From contig JAUIJL010000001.1 in the NCBI GenBank assembly GCA_030431255.1, positions 434,001-498,000 of the forward strand: a stretch of DNA of 64,000 nt. Reading direction: 5' to 3'. The notes under the pieces were generated by a model. The model did no database searches. It worked only from the letters and a program-made list of their open reading frames with translations, and was not told the origin of the DNA. The stretch comes from Thermoanaerobaculia bacterium (GTDB lineage Bacteria > Acidobacteriota > Thermoanaerobaculia > Multivoradales > J023). Made by a program: the position numbers and the translations under genes. Below, piece by piece: positions 1 through 10,070 of the stretch. The number at the start of each line of letters is the position of its first letter. Within the stretch, counting starts at the first letter, position 1.

Positions 1-1023
1 ACCCGTTTCCATCCGGGCTCGGGGTTTTTTCAAGGCTGTGATGTGGCGGAGACCTTTGAGGCTGAGGATAAGAATCTGCGCAGCGGCCTGGTGAATCAAC
101 GTGTGCTCGACGTTCTAGGCGGTGCTCAAGAGACGCGGAATCGTCCACCGATTTTCGCTTTCTTACACTATTTCGACGCCCATGAGCCCTATGCGCCACC
201 GGAGCCTTGGCTCAGCCGCTGGCATCCCGGCCTGGACCGTCCCCTTCCGGAAGAGACCTCGGAATTTTTACAGCAGCATCGAGCCCCAGAGCATCGGCTC
301 AGCCCGGAGATGCTCGACTATTTGCGCGGCCTTTACGACGGCGCCATTTCCTACCAAGACGCGGCGCTCGAAGCGTTGCTCGTGGGCCTGGAGAGCTTGG
401 GTCTTTCGGATGACGTCCTCCTGCTCGTCACCTCGGACCACGGTGAGGAATTCAAAGAGCACGGGGGGCTGTCCCACGCGGTGCGGCTGCACGAGGAGCT
501 AGTTCAGGTGCCGCTTTTGGTCCGCTGGCCCGGGCGCGTCGCGGCCGGCACAAAGGTGGACCGAGCCGTGCAGACCGTGGACATCTTTCCGACCCTGGTC
601 GAGCTGGCGGGATTGCCGGTGCCGGAGGGTTTGGTCGGCCGGTCGTTCGCCCCGGAGCTGCTGGGCTCCTCGAGCCCGCCCGGGAAGGCGACGAGCCCGC
701 GACAAGAGCGCATCGATCGACTCGAGATCGTCGTGCACCAGCAAAACGCCAGTACCTGGGCGCTGTCGGCGACCCTGCCTCGCGGTCGATTCAAGATTTA
801 CGTTTTTCAGGGCGGGGCGCCGATCCTGTTCAAGCTCGACGACGATCCCCTGGGTTTGCGGCCTCTGGACGAGGAAGGGTTCGAAGCCGAGACCGCGGAG
901 CTGCTCAAGATTGCGTCGGCTTTGGGGGTCGGCGGCCGAGAAGACGCCGTTTTTGAGCCGCAGATGGGTGAGCGGGACCCCGAAATGGTCGAGCGCCTGA
1001 AAGCGATCGGTTATATCGAGTAG
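1..1023 (+). CDS. Sulfatase (alkaline phosphatase superfamily), 5'-truncated by window edge
   Basis: Frame is open from base 1 (TRFHPGSGFFQGCDVAETF...); motifs FLHYFDAHEPYAPP, YDGAISYQD, LLLVTSDHGEEFKEHGG, VPLLVRWPG typical of sulfatases. Confidence 0.85.
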   Translation, partial: TRFHPGSGFFQGCDVAETFEAEDKNLRSGLVNQRVLDVLGGAQETRNRPPIFAFLHYFDAHEPYAPPEPWLSRWHPGLDRPLPEETSEFLQQHRAPEHRLSPEMLDYLRGLYDGAISYQDAALEALLVGLESLGLSDDVLLLVTSDHGEEFKEHGGLSHAVRLHEELVQVPLLVRWPGRVAAGTKVDRAVQTVDIFPTLVELAGLPVPEGLVGRSFAPELLGSSSPPGKATSPRQERIDRLEIVVHQQNASTWALSATLPRGRFKIYVFQGGAPILFKLDDDPLGLRPLDEEGFEAETAELLKIASALGVGGREDAVFEPQMGERDPEMVERLKAIGYIE

Positions 1024-1219
1024 GCAAGTGTCGAACATTCGGAGCTTCAACCGGTGGATACTTTAGCAGTACCAGGAAAATATTCGTTGGTTTCGGAAGG
1101 GGCTTGAGAAAGGTGACCAATGACGAGATCTGAAGCGATTGCAAATACACAATCCCCCTCCCAAAATTTGGGCGACTTACTTTCTAATTCTGTGAGGCAA
1201 CCGGCGGCGGAAAACTGCT

Positions 1220-2203
1220 CTACCTGGGCTTGGGCGATCTCAGCGAGTGCCCCGCCAAGGTCCAATCGGGCTCTACGAACGGCAATCCGGGCGGAAAGGA
1301 GTTTTCGGGAAACTCGACGTTCCGTTCTCCGTCTCTCAGACGCTTCGACGCCTCACAGTAGGCCGCCAAGATCAGCGCAAAGGCTGCTCTCATTTCCTGG
1401 CGGATCCTCTTGCGAAAGGCGTGGAAAAGCGGTTGTGGCGATTTCTTGAGCTTTCTAGGATAGTCGTGGGGATCAACGGCGAGCACAGCCGCGGCCCCCA
1501 GGGGAGCAGTGCCGTTCGCGGCGTGATTTGCCGCGGTTTCCTCTTCGATGTCTCGAATGATGTCCAACACGAGATCGCGACGGGACTCCTGGCTCAGATG
1601 GGTCCAGCAAGGCAACGGTGCAATGGGCAGCTCCAGGTGCTCGGTGAAATCATCGAGGGTGACGTTCTCGTCTTGTCGCCTCGCACGATAGTACCCGGAA
1701 CGGTCGATCCAGATACCCTTGAGGGGCTCACCTGTGATCAAGGCGTCGAGGAAGTTGACGCCGGGCCAATCCAGTGGGCCGGACACAAGTCCTTCTTTTG
1801 CGCCGTGTTTGAGGTGGTAGACGAGTCGCTGGATTTGAGCTTCGGGCTCTTGGGAAACCTCCGAAGAGTGGTATCGATCGGGAAAAGTACGAGTCTCCCA
1901 GTCGTAGAGGATGCCGGTCTCGAAGGACAGCTTGCGAGTGAAGTGAGCCATGAAATCAGCCTGAATCTTCACGGTGGGAGCCTGTAAGTGGAGGTGAAAG
2001 TGATTGCTGGCGAATGCGCCACTGTAGACTTCGACGGGGTATTTTTCTCGGGCTTTGGCGAGCGCTCCGATAATGATCTGGTTGAGACGCGGGCTGGGTT
2101 TGAGCAGGTGGCGGCCTTGGATGCAACGATTCATGACAGCTACACCGGCGTTGGGTCGAGTCCAAAGGCGTGGGAGTCTAGACATGGCTCGCCCCTCTGT
2201 CAT
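1220..2203 (-). mobile_element. REP-associated tyrosine transposase-like (RAYT / Y1_Tnp, IS200-like) protein
   Basis: NRCIQGRHLLKP, ASNHFHLHLQAP (HUH-type HxH), FMAHFTRKLSF, followed by YHSSEV and RLVYHLKHGAKEGLV. Confidence 0.75.
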
Positions 2204-2451
2204 CGGTTTCCGTCAGAGGTGTCTGAGACTCATCGGCGAGCCTGGATGGGTAAAAGATGGCGATTGTTTCCGTCATGTCTGTCTCCTGAGTAGAAGTTCG
2301 TGTGTAAAAGGCACATGCCTCTACTCAAGGAGGGACGGAGAATTGATTCGCAATTCTGCAGGGCAGAGATTGTGATCAAGAATGTCGGCAGGAAAGGGCG
2401 ACGGTGTCGATCCGGCATTGTTTGCCGGCTGGCACCGTTGCTCGCGCGAAA

Positions 2452-2537
2452 GAACATTAACCTGGCCCGTGTCTCGCCCTTATTGGGGAACATCAACCTG
2501 GCACCTGGACGATGTTGGAGAACATCAACCTGGCACC
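2452..2537. repeat. Three imperfect direct repeats of GAACATCAACCTGGCACC (2452, 2488, 2520)
   Basis: Read directly: gaacattaacctggccc / gaacatcaacctggcacc / gaacatcaacctggcacc. Confidence 0.8.
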
Positions 2538-2602
2538 CCATCGAAGACACCTCAACTTCGTCGTCTTGAAGGCCCCAGCTTCGACTTAACCGGCGAGCGA
2601 GC

Positions 2603-3163
2603 TCAAGACATACGCTCAAGCAACCAGGCGCGGGCGAAAGTCCAATCCCGCTTTACCGTCGCGAGGGAGATCCCTAGAAGCTTCGCGGTCTCGGCAAGGC
2701 TGAGGCCGCCGAAATAGCGCAGGTTCACGACTTCGGCGAGCCGGGGCTCGTCCTCGGCCAGGGCGTCGAGGGCTTGGTCCAGAGCCAGCAGGTCGAGGTC
2801 CGGCTCGTCGGTGGCGATGGCAAGGTCTCCAATGGTCACTCGCTCCGCCTCGCCGCCCCGTTTCAAGGATTGGTGACGACGGGCGTGGTCCACCAAGATG
2901 CGGCGCATGGCGCGGGCCGCGGAGCCGAAGAAATGCGCTCGGTTCTGCCAATGCTCATCCCCCGGCATGAGACGTAGATAGGCCTCGTTCACAAGAGCCG
3001 TCGTCTGCAGAGTGTGACCGGGACGCTCGCCGACCAGCTGGCTTCCGGCGATGGCCTTGAGCTCGCGATAGACCCGCTCGTAGAGCAAGCCGCGAGCGTC
3101 ATCGCCGCCGGACTGCACGGAGCGCAAGAGGTGGGTCAGGTCGTCGAGGTCGAGATCGCTCAT
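2603..3163 (-). CDS. ECF-family RNA polymerase sigma factor (Acidobacteria/Planctomycete ECF-like)
   Basis: LLYERVYRELKAIAGSQL...HTLQTTALVNEAYLRL, HFFGSAARAMRRILVDHAR, LRYFGGLSLAETAKLLGISLATVKRDWTFARAWL. Confidence 0.9.
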   Translation of the reverse strand: MSDLDLDDLTHLLRSVQSGGDDARGLLYERVYRELKAIAGSQLVGERPGHTLQTTALVNEAYLRLMPGDEHWQNRAHFFGSAARAMRRILVDHARRHQSLKRGGEAERVTIGDLAIATDEPDLDLLALDQALDALAEDEPRLAEVVNLRYFGGLSLAETAKLLGISLATVKRDWTFARAWLLERMS

Positions 3164-3231
3164 CGTCCGAGCATTCTAGCCGGATCTGCGCTCCTATCTG
3201 GCTTCGGCCCGTTGTCGAAATCCGCTTGTCG

Positions 3232-5850
3232 CTACGAGGTTCCGCGATCCAAGGAGGCGATCAGCTCCCGCAAGCGCGAGCTCTCCTCGGAGCCCTCCGA
3301 CGACAGGTCGAGGGCTTCCCGAGCGGATTGGAGGGCCCGAGGGTGGTTGCCTACGGCTTCGTACGCTCTAGCCAACAGCGCAAGGGCTTTCTCGTCCTTG
3401 CGATTCGTATCCTGGACGGCTCTCAGGGCCAAGGCGAGAGCTCGATCCGGATTTCGAAGGCCGCCGGCGACAGGGGATAGCAGCACCTCGGCGTATTCGA
3501 GGCGGTCTTCGGTCCGGGCCATCGGCCCTTGGCAGACCTGCTCCAGAGCCTCGGCGAAGCGTCTCAGGTAGGCCTCGTATTTCTCTGGCGCACCGGTTTC
3601 CCCGTAGAGAATGACGACGTTTTGAAGCCCTTCCAAGGTGCTCGGATGGAGCTCACCGAGGGTGCGTCGCTTCACCTCCAGGTTTTCGAGCAAGAGCTTC
3701 TCGGACTCTTCGTATCGCCCCTGTTTGAGATAAAGCCAGCCGAGGTTGTTGACCATGATCAAGGTGCTCGGATGCTCGTCTCCCAAAATCCGTCGCGACG
3801 GGCCGAGCCCTTCTCGGAGCAGCTTTTCCGCTTCCTCAGTACGGCCCCATCCGAGATAAAGCGAGGCGAAGCGGTTGATGGCGTTGACGGTCCGTGGGTG
3901 CTCGTCACCGTAGTGGGCTCGATTGAAAGCCACCACCTCTCGGTGGATTTTCTCCGCTTCCTGCCAACGTTTCGTATAGCGATAAACGATGGCCAGTCTG
4001 GCGAGCACCCGCATGGTGTCGGGATGCTCTTGACCCAGAAGAGCTTTCCGATCCCCATGAACGCGCAAGAAAAGCTCTTCCGCTTGTCGGTAATGTCCGG
4101 CTTGCTGGCGGATGATCGCCAGCTCTTCGATGGCCGAGAGGCCGAGCTCGTCGACGGATTCCACCTCCACCGCCGCGAGCTTCGACAGCCCCTTCCCCCA
4201 AGCCCCTTCAAGAGCCTTCTCCGCATCGTCGAGACGCCCTTGACCTCGGTAGAGGGTTCCGAGCTCGAGATGGAGGGCTCGGGTCACGGCGGCTTGTGGC
4301 CCTAGGTGGCGGCTGAACAGCTCGAGGGATCGGAGCAGGTGTGGCTCTGCGGCGGCGAGCACCCCGAGGGAGCTGTAAGTTCTGCCGATGGTCCGGCGCA
4401 GCGACGCCTCCACCATGGGCTGATCGGAGAACCGACCCTCGACATTCTGAGCCGCTTTGTCGAGCACTTCGCGCATGGTGACGTCGATCCCTTGACGTCC
4501 GGGGGCCACCGCGGCGAGCAAATCGTCGTTCAAGAAAGCGTTGACCTCGTCGGCGATCGCGGCATGGACGCGCGCTCGCTCCGCCTCCTGGCGAGCGCGG
4601 ATCATGCCGACCGAGGTGCCGATGGTACCGATCACCAGAGCGAGCAGCGCGAGGCAGGCGACGGCCAACAATAGAGCATGTCGGCGCACGAATCGGCTGA
4701 GCTGATAGACGGTGCTGGGAGGTCGCGCGGTGATCGCCTCATGGGCTCGGTATCGCCGGAGGTCGGCCGCCAGCTCGAAGGCACCGCCGTAACGTCTCGT
4801 TCGATCTTTCTCCAGGGCCTTCAGGGTGATCCAGTCGAGGTCACCGCGTAGATGGCGGACGAGGGAGTCGGGATCGGTCAGACGACAGCTTGCCCGGTGG
4901 CCGGCCTCTTTGTCGCTTTGAATTCGGGTGCTCGGCGGTTTTGGATCTCGGCTGGCGAGGGTTTGTTGTATCTCGCCGAGGGGCGCGCTTTGGAAATCGA
5001 AAGGGCGGAGACCAGTCAAAAGCTCGTAGAGCAGCGCCCCCAGGGAGTAGACATCGGCTCGGGTGTCGACGTCCAATCCGCTGCCCTGGGCCTGCTCGGG
5101 GCTGACGTAACCCGGTGTGCCCACGAATCCCCCGAGCCGGGTGTGCAGGGTGATGTCGCTGAGCCGCTGATAAAGCATTTTCGCGACCCCGAAGTCGATC
5201 ACTTTGGGGGTAGCCTTGCCGTCGGCCTCTTCCACCAGGATGTTGGAAGGTTTCAGGTCTCGGTGGATGACGCCTTTTTGGTGGGCGTGCTGCACCGCCT
5301 CACAGACCTGGATGAAGAGCTCCAGCCGCTGGTCGATCGAGAGCCGGCGTTGATCGCAATATTCGAGCAACAGGGCACCGGGCACGTATTCCATGACGAA
5401 GAAGGGGCGTCCATCTCCGGTGGATCCGGCGTCGAGGATACGGGCGATGTTGGGATGGCTCATCAGCGCCAGGGCTTGACGCTCCGAGTGAAACCGACCC
5501 AGGGCTTCCCGGCTGTAGGTCACCCCCTTGATCAGCTTGAGGGCCACCTTCCGGCGAACGGGCTCCATTTGCTCGGCGACGTAGACGATGCCCATGCCGC
5601 CTTCTCCCAACCGTTCAAGCAGGCGATAAGGGCCGATTTTCTGGGGCTCCGGTGGTCGCAAAGCCGGCGAATCGAGGGTCACCGGACAGAGCTCGGGACG
5701 CTCGTGGGCGGCGAGCAGAGCCCGGATGCGGGGCTCGAGATCCGGTGCCCGTTCGGCGATTCCATGCAGGAAGAGCCGCCGCGCATCCCCTTCGAGCTCC
5801 AAGGCCTGCTCGAAGAGGCGACGTTCGGAATTCAGGGCGGGTGTGTCCAT
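3232..5850 (-). CDS. Serine/threonine protein kinase with C-terminal TPR repeats
   Basis: Start taken at MDTPALNSERR (5850); IGPYRLLERLGEGGMGIVY, VIHRDLKPSNIL, DFGVAK, GTPGYVSPEQA; TM segment; repeated TPR motifs (ARLAIVYRYTKRWQEAEKIHREVV). Confidence 0.92.
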   Translation of the reverse strand: MDTPALNSERRLFEQALELEGDARRLFLHGIAERAPDLEPRIRALLAAHERPELCPVTLDSPALRPPEPQKIGPYRLLERLGEGGMGIVYVAEQMEPVRRKVALKLIKGVTYSREALGRFHSERQALALMSHPNIARILDAGSTGDGRPFFVMEYVPGALLLEYCDQRRLSIDQRLELFIQVCEAVQHAHQKGVIHRDLKPSNILVEEADGKATPKVIDFGVAKMLYQRLSDITLHTRLGGFVGTPGYVSPEQAQGSGLDVDTRADVYSLGALLYELLTGLRPFDFQSAPLGEIQQTLASRDPKPPSTRIQSDKEAGHRASCRLTDPDSLVRHLRGDLDWITLKALEKDRTRRYGGAFELAADLRRYRAHEAITARPPSTVYQLSRFVRRHALLLAVACLALLALVIGTIGTSVGMIRARQEAERARVHAAIADEVNAFLNDDLLAAVAPGRQGIDVTMREVLDKAAQNVEGRFSDQPMVEASLRRTIGRTYSSLGVLAAAEPHLLRSLELFSRHLGPQAAVTRALHLELGTLYRGQGRLDDAEKALEGAWGKGLSKLAAVEVESVDELGLSAIEELAIIRQQAGHYRQAEELFLRVHGDRKALLGQEHPDTMRVLARLAIVYRYTKRWQEAEKIHREVVAFNRAHYGDEHPRTVNAINRFASLYLGWGRTEEAEKLLREGLGPSRRILGDEHPSTLIMVNNLGWLYLKQGRYEESEKLLLENLEVKRRTLGELHPSTLEGLQNVVILYGETGAPEKYEAYLRRFAEALEQVCQGPMARTEDRLEYAEVLLSPVAGGLRNPDRALALALRAVQDTNRKDEKALALLARAYEAVGNHPRALQSAREALDLSSEGSEESSRLRELIASLDRGTS

Positions 5851-6036
5851 AGCGAAGAGCTGTCCTGATCCACTGAATATTCCACTCGCTCCCATCGGTC
5901 GTATCCACTCCATAGACCGCTTCGGGAATCGAGCTAAAAGAATCTCGTCCTCGGTGAGCCATTCACCCAGCGAGTTGCGCATGGGGTTCAGAGGCTTCCA
6001 AGAAGCCACTGATACTGAACCATGAGGAGATATGTG

Positions 6037-9000
6037 ATGTCGATGATTGTACAGGGTCCGGCTCATTCCGGGGCTTCGACCGAAACCACGTGTGATGTGA
6101 AACCTTGGACTTGGGAAGCCTTCGACCGTGCCGAGACGGTTTGGGGCCTCTTCGAAAAGAAGGCCCTAGAGCACCCCGACAAGACGGCGGTGATCGACGG
6201 TGGGGCGGAGATCGACTACGAGCACCTGAGGCGGCGGGCGATTGAAATCGCCGCCGAGCTCGTGGCGCAGGGCGTCGAGCCGGGGTCGCTGGTGGGCGTG
6301 TGTATGGGCCGCGGCTGGGAGCTGACGGCGACGTTGATGGGCATCTTGCGAGCGGGCTGCGCTTACGTGCCCCTCGATCCGGCTTATCCCCAGGAGCGGC
6401 TCCGCTACATGGTGGAGCATGCCCGTTTGGCGGCAGCCGTCGTGGACGACGACACGCGTGCCGAGCGCTGCGTTGGGTCGTCGGCCCCGGCAGCGCTGAA
6501 GGTCATACACCTCGGCCGAGTGAGCGCCCGGGCCCGCGCTCTCTCCGCGGACGCCCCATTCGCGGACGCTCCATTCGCCGGCGCCCCCGTCGGAGTCCCA
6601 GTCGGGCCTTCGCCGAGGGATCTCGCCTACGTCATTTACACCTCCGGATCGACAGGTCGACCCAAGGGCGTCGCGGTCGAGCATCGAAGCGTGGTCGCCT
6701 TGAGCCGGTCCATGCGCACCCTGCTGAGCGACGAGGAGCTGTCGGGAGTGCTGGCGTCGGCGTCGATTTCTTTCGACGCGTCAGTGATGGAGATTTTGGG
6801 TACTTTGACCCTGGGCGGCACCGTGGTTTTGGCGGAGAACGTGCTGGCCTTGCTGGAGCTGCCGGCCGCGGATCGGGTGAAGACCTGCGTCATGGTGCCG
6901 TCGGCGATGAAAGCTTTGCTGGCGGCCGGTCGCCTGCCCGAGAGCCTGCGCTGTGTGGTCTTGGGGGCCGAGGTGCTCACACCGTCTTTGGTGAGCGAAA
7001 TCCACGCGCAGGACCCGAGCCGGCGCGTGATCAACGTCTACGGGCCGACGGAGGATACGGTCTACGCGACGACCGCCGAGATCCCCGTCGGCGCGGAGAC
7101 GACGACCATCGGTCGGTCGGTGCCGGGCTCGCGATCATATGTTTTGGACGATTCCTTGCAACCAGTGCCCGATGGAGCCGAAGGGGAGCTCTACCTGGCA
7201 GGCGACAAGCTGGCGCGGGGATACCTGCACGAAGAGGACCTCACGAGAGAACGGTTCTTGGAGGTGGAGCCAGGCGGTGCGGTTCCGGAAGAGCGGCTCT
7301 ATAGAACCGGAGATTTGTGCCGGCGTGGGCGGGACGGGCGGATCGAATTTTTGGGTCGGATCGACCAACAGGTCAAGATCCGCGGGCATCGGATCGAGCT
7401 GGAGGAGATCGAGTCGACCCTGGAGTCGATGGATGGTGTCGACGGCGCCGCCGCAGCGGCGGCGGACGGTGGCACGGGCCGTAAGGTGCTTGTGGCCTAT
7501 GTGGTGAGCCGGCGCGGAACCGTGACTCGGGAGGCAGCTAGAGCGTATGTGGCGGAGCGTCTGCCCGGTTATATGGTGCCCCAGGCGGTCGTGCTCTTGG
7601 ACGAGCTGCCGCGCTTGCCCAACGACAAGCTTGATCGATCGAGGCTATCGGAGCTGGGGATACCGACTTCGGAGCCCGGTCGGTGTTCCGGCAGATCGGA
7701 AGCTCGAACGGCTCCTGGTTCTGGGCGATCCGAGCTCGTGGACCGCCTGGCCGGGCTCACCCGGGCCGAGCAACACGGAATCCTGCTCGCGACCGTCCGG
7801 CGGGAAATTGCGTCCTTGCTCCGCTTTCCGAATGTCGATCAGGTCCAAGCCGACGAGCTTCTGGACGACCTCGGCCTCGATTCCTTGACCAAGGTGGAGC
7901 TGAGCGCGCGGCTCGGCGGGCTCTGCAGTCGGAAGCTACCGGTGTCGGCGGCAGCGAAGTGCGCCACTCCCGCGGCGGTGGCGGATCTCCTGCTGGAGCT
8001 GACCGGCAGTGGCACGGCGCAAGGCTCGACCCAGTCGTCGCGGGATCGATCGGTGGATACCCTGGCCGGCTTCCAGACCCAGATCCAGGGGTGTTACCCA
8101 CCGTTTCTGGCCGGCAAGGCTCCGGCCTGGTCGGCGACCGACAAAGGCACCCTCGTCCAGCAGCTCAAGCAGCTGGTGAGCCGGCCGGGAGATCCATTCT
8201 GCAAGTTGGTGCGCACCGGTAGCGGTCATCGCGGTGTGGTCGCCGACGTGGACACGGATCGAGCCCGCGAGGCGATCATCTGGACCACCAACCTCTACCT
8301 CGGATTGAATCGCGATCCAGAAGTGATCGCGGAGGCCCGATCCGCCGTCGAGCGATTCGGTACCGGCATGGGAACGTCGGCCGCTGCGTCCGGCATTACC
8401 GATGTGCATCAGGAGTTCGAGCAAGCCTTTGCCGACTTGGTGGGCAAGCCGTCCGCTTGCTTATTCCCCACGGGTTATACCGCCAATATGGGCGCGGTTG
8501 CCGGCTTGCTCGGTCATCAGGACGTCATCGTCATGGACCAGCTCTGCCACGCCTCCATCGTCGACGGGGCGCGGCTGTGCGGAGCCACGATCCGCACCTT
8601 CCAACACAACAATCCCGCGGATCTGGAGGCGGTTCTCCGGACCGAAGCGTCGCCTTATCGCACGGTTCTGGTGGTCCTCGAAGGCGTTTACAGCATGGGG
8701 GAGGGGGCGGCACCGGTCTCGGAAATCGCCCGCATCGCCAAACGATACGGCGCCCTCGTGCTGGTGGACGAAGCTCATTCCTTCGGCTTCTACGGTCGGC
8801 GTGGGGCCGGCATTTGCGCCGAGCAGGGGGCGACGGAGCACGTCGACTTCATCATGACCACCCTGAGCAAAGCGCTCGGAAGCCTGGGTGGGGTCGTGGC
8901 CGCCCGGGAGGAGCACGTGGCCCTGCTCAAATCGTCCTCCAGGGCCTTTATTTTCCAGGCGTCCACTAGCCCGGCCGACATCGCCGCGGCCTTGGCGGCC

Positions 9001-9768
9001 CTGCGTCGACTGAGCATCGACGACAGCTTGCGCGAGCGCCTTTGGGACACCACGGCCTACATGCGGAAGCGCTTCTCCGAAGCCGGATACGACCTCGGGA
9101 CCGGCGACGGGCCCATCGTCACACCACACTTTCACGATAAGGAAAAGCTGTTCGCGATTGTCAACGGTTTGTTCGAGCGCGGGGTTCACACCTCGGCGGT
9201 GACCTATCCGATCGTGGAAAGCGGACGAGGGCGGCTGAGGTTCATCTGCTCCGCCGCCCACTCTCGACAGGACGTGGATCGCACGCTCGAAGCCTTGATC
9301 GACGCGGAACGGGAAGCCGAAGCGCAGCAGTCGGTGATCGCGGACTGCGCCGCAGACGGGCCTTCGGCAAAGCTTGAGGCGGAGCGGGTGTGGAAGCAGG
9401 TGCATGGGTGGACCGAGGCCTTCGCCGGCTATCTGGAAGAGTGGGTTCTGAAGGTTCCGGATCAAACGCCGAATGTCGCGGTGTCCTTTCGAGCGATTGA
9501 AGCCGAGAACGTGATTTCGATCAACCTCCATGAAAGGACCATAAGGGTTGGAGATCCCACACCCACCGACGCATCCTCTTGCTCATTGCTGCTCACCGAC
9601 CATCGGGCGGTCGCCGCCTTGTGCTCGTCGAGCGTGCAGGGGTTGTTGGACCACATGCTCAAGGGCACGTGCGTGTTGAATGGGCAGGTCGAGGCGTTCG
9701 TCTGGCTGATCGGGCGAATGACCGAGTGGAATCGGGTGAGCGACAATCTGGACGACATCCACAAATAG
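6037..9768 (+). CDS. Fusion: amino-acid adenylation domain - carrier protein - alpha-oxoamine synthase (PLP) - SCP2-like domain
   Basis: A-domain YVIYTSGSTGRPKGVAVEH, NVYGPTEDT, LYRTGDLCRRGRDGRIEFLGRIDQQVKIRGHRIELEEIE; carrier DDLGLDSLTKVEL; AOS PTGYTANMGAV, DQLCHASIVDGARL, VDEAHSFGFYGRRG, TTLSKALGSLGG; C-term VSFRAIEAENVISINL...LLDHMLKGTCVLNGQVEAFVWLIGRM resembles SCP2. AGGAG upstream of the ATG at 6037. Confidence 0.88.
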   Translation: MSMIVQGPAHSGASTETTCDVKPWTWEAFDRAETVWGLFEKKALEHPDKTAVIDGGAEIDYEHLRRRAIEIAAELVAQGVEPGSLVGVCMGRGWELTATLMGILRAGCAYVPLDPAYPQERLRYMVEHARLAAAVVDDDTRAERCVGSSAPAALKVIHLGRVSARARALSADAPFADAPFAGAPVGVPVGPSPRDLAYVIYTSGSTGRPKGVAVEHRSVVALSRSMRTLLSDEELSGVLASASISFDASVMEILGTLTLGGTVVLAENVLALLELPAADRVKTCVMVPSAMKALLAAGRLPESLRCVVLGAEVLTPSLVSEIHAQDPSRRVINVYGPTEDTVYATTAEIPVGAETTTIGRSVPGSRSYVLDDSLQPVPDGAEGELYLAGDKLARGYLHEEDLTRERFLEVEPGGAVPEERLYRTGDLCRRGRDGRIEFLGRIDQQVKIRGHRIELEEIESTLESMDGVDGAAAAAADGGTGRKVLVAYVVSRRGTVTREAARAYVAERLPGYMVPQAVVLLDELPRLPNDKLDRSRLSELGIPTSEPGRCSGRSEARTAPGSGRSELVDRLAGLTRAEQHGILLATVRREIASLLRFPNVDQVQADELLDDLGLDSLTKVELSARLGGLCSRKLPVSAAAKCATPAAVADLLLELTGSGTAQGSTQSSRDRSVDTLAGFQTQIQGCYPPFLAGKAPAWSATDKGTLVQQLKQLVSRPGDPFCKLVRTGSGHRGVVADVDTDRAREAIIWTTNLYLGLNRDPEVIAEARSAVERFGTGMGTSAAASGITDVHQEFEQAFADLVGKPSACLFPTGYTANMGAVAGLLGHQDVIVMDQLCHASIVDGARLCGATIRTFQHNNPADLEAVLRTEASPYRTVLVVLEGVYSMGEGAAPVSEIARIAKRYGALVLVDEAHSFGFYGRRGAGICAEQGATEHVDFIMTTLSKALGSLGGVVAAREEHVALLKSSSRAFIFQASTSPADIAAALAALRRLSIDDSLRERLWDTTAYMRKRFSEAGYDLGTGDGPIVTPHFHDKEKLFAIVNGLFERGVHTSAVTYPIVESGRGRLRFICSAAHSRQDVDRTLEALIDAEREAEAQQSVIADCAADGPSAKLEAERVWKQVHGWTEAFAGYLEEWVLKVPDQTPNVAVSFRAIEAENVISINLHERTIRVGDPTPTDASSCSLLLTDHRAVAALCSSSVQGLLDHMLKGTCVLNGQVEAFVWLIGRMTEWNRVSDNLDDIHK

Positions 9769-9794
9769 ATGAACGACCGGGACGGCAGGGTCCT

Positions 9795-9890
9795 CCCGTG
9801 AACATCAACGTGGCACCTGCCTTGAACATCAACGTGGCACCTCCCGTGAACATCAACGTGGCACCTGCCTTGAACATCAACGTGGCACCT
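9795..9890. repeat. 4 x 24-bp tandem array (CCCGTG/GCCTTG alternating + AACATCAACGTGGCACCT)
   Basis: Units at 9795, 9819, 9843, 9867, identical over the 18-bp core; one more core copy at 10173-10189. Confidence 0.95.
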
Positions 9891-9989
9891 GCAAAAACGC
9901 CACCGGTTTCCGAGGTAAGCTAGAGCTGTAGCTTTTGAAACCGCCGATGCAACTCGGTAGTAGCCCAAAATAAAATTTAGGAGATCCAA

Positions 9990-10070
9990 ATGCAGGTTTC
10001 GACCCACCTCAAAGCAGGCGACTACGACAACGATAATCTGGACGACACACCCATGGACATCCACAAATAG
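9990..10070 (+). CDS. Candidate small peptide, 26 aa: MQVSTHLKAGDYDNDNLDDTPMDIHK
   Basis: AGGAG 6 nt upstream of ATG (taggagatccaaatg); C-terminus DNLDDTPMDIHK parallels the end of the upstream enzyme DNLDDIHK. Too short for the supplied ORF track. Confidence 0.55.
   Translation: MQVSTHLKAGDYDNDNLDDTPMDIHK

Noticed and set aside
8461-9531. 356-aa antisense ORF opposite the AOS domain
   Set aside because: Typical high-GC shadow ORF; the plus strand has clear motifs.
9795-9890. Possible CRISPR array (regular repeats)
   Set aside because: Units abut directly (24-bp period, no variable spacers) and no cas genes are nearby.
9579-9923. ORF encoding NINVAP repeats
   Set aside because: It overlaps the enzyme 3' end out of frame; the peptide repeat is only a translation of the 24-bp array.
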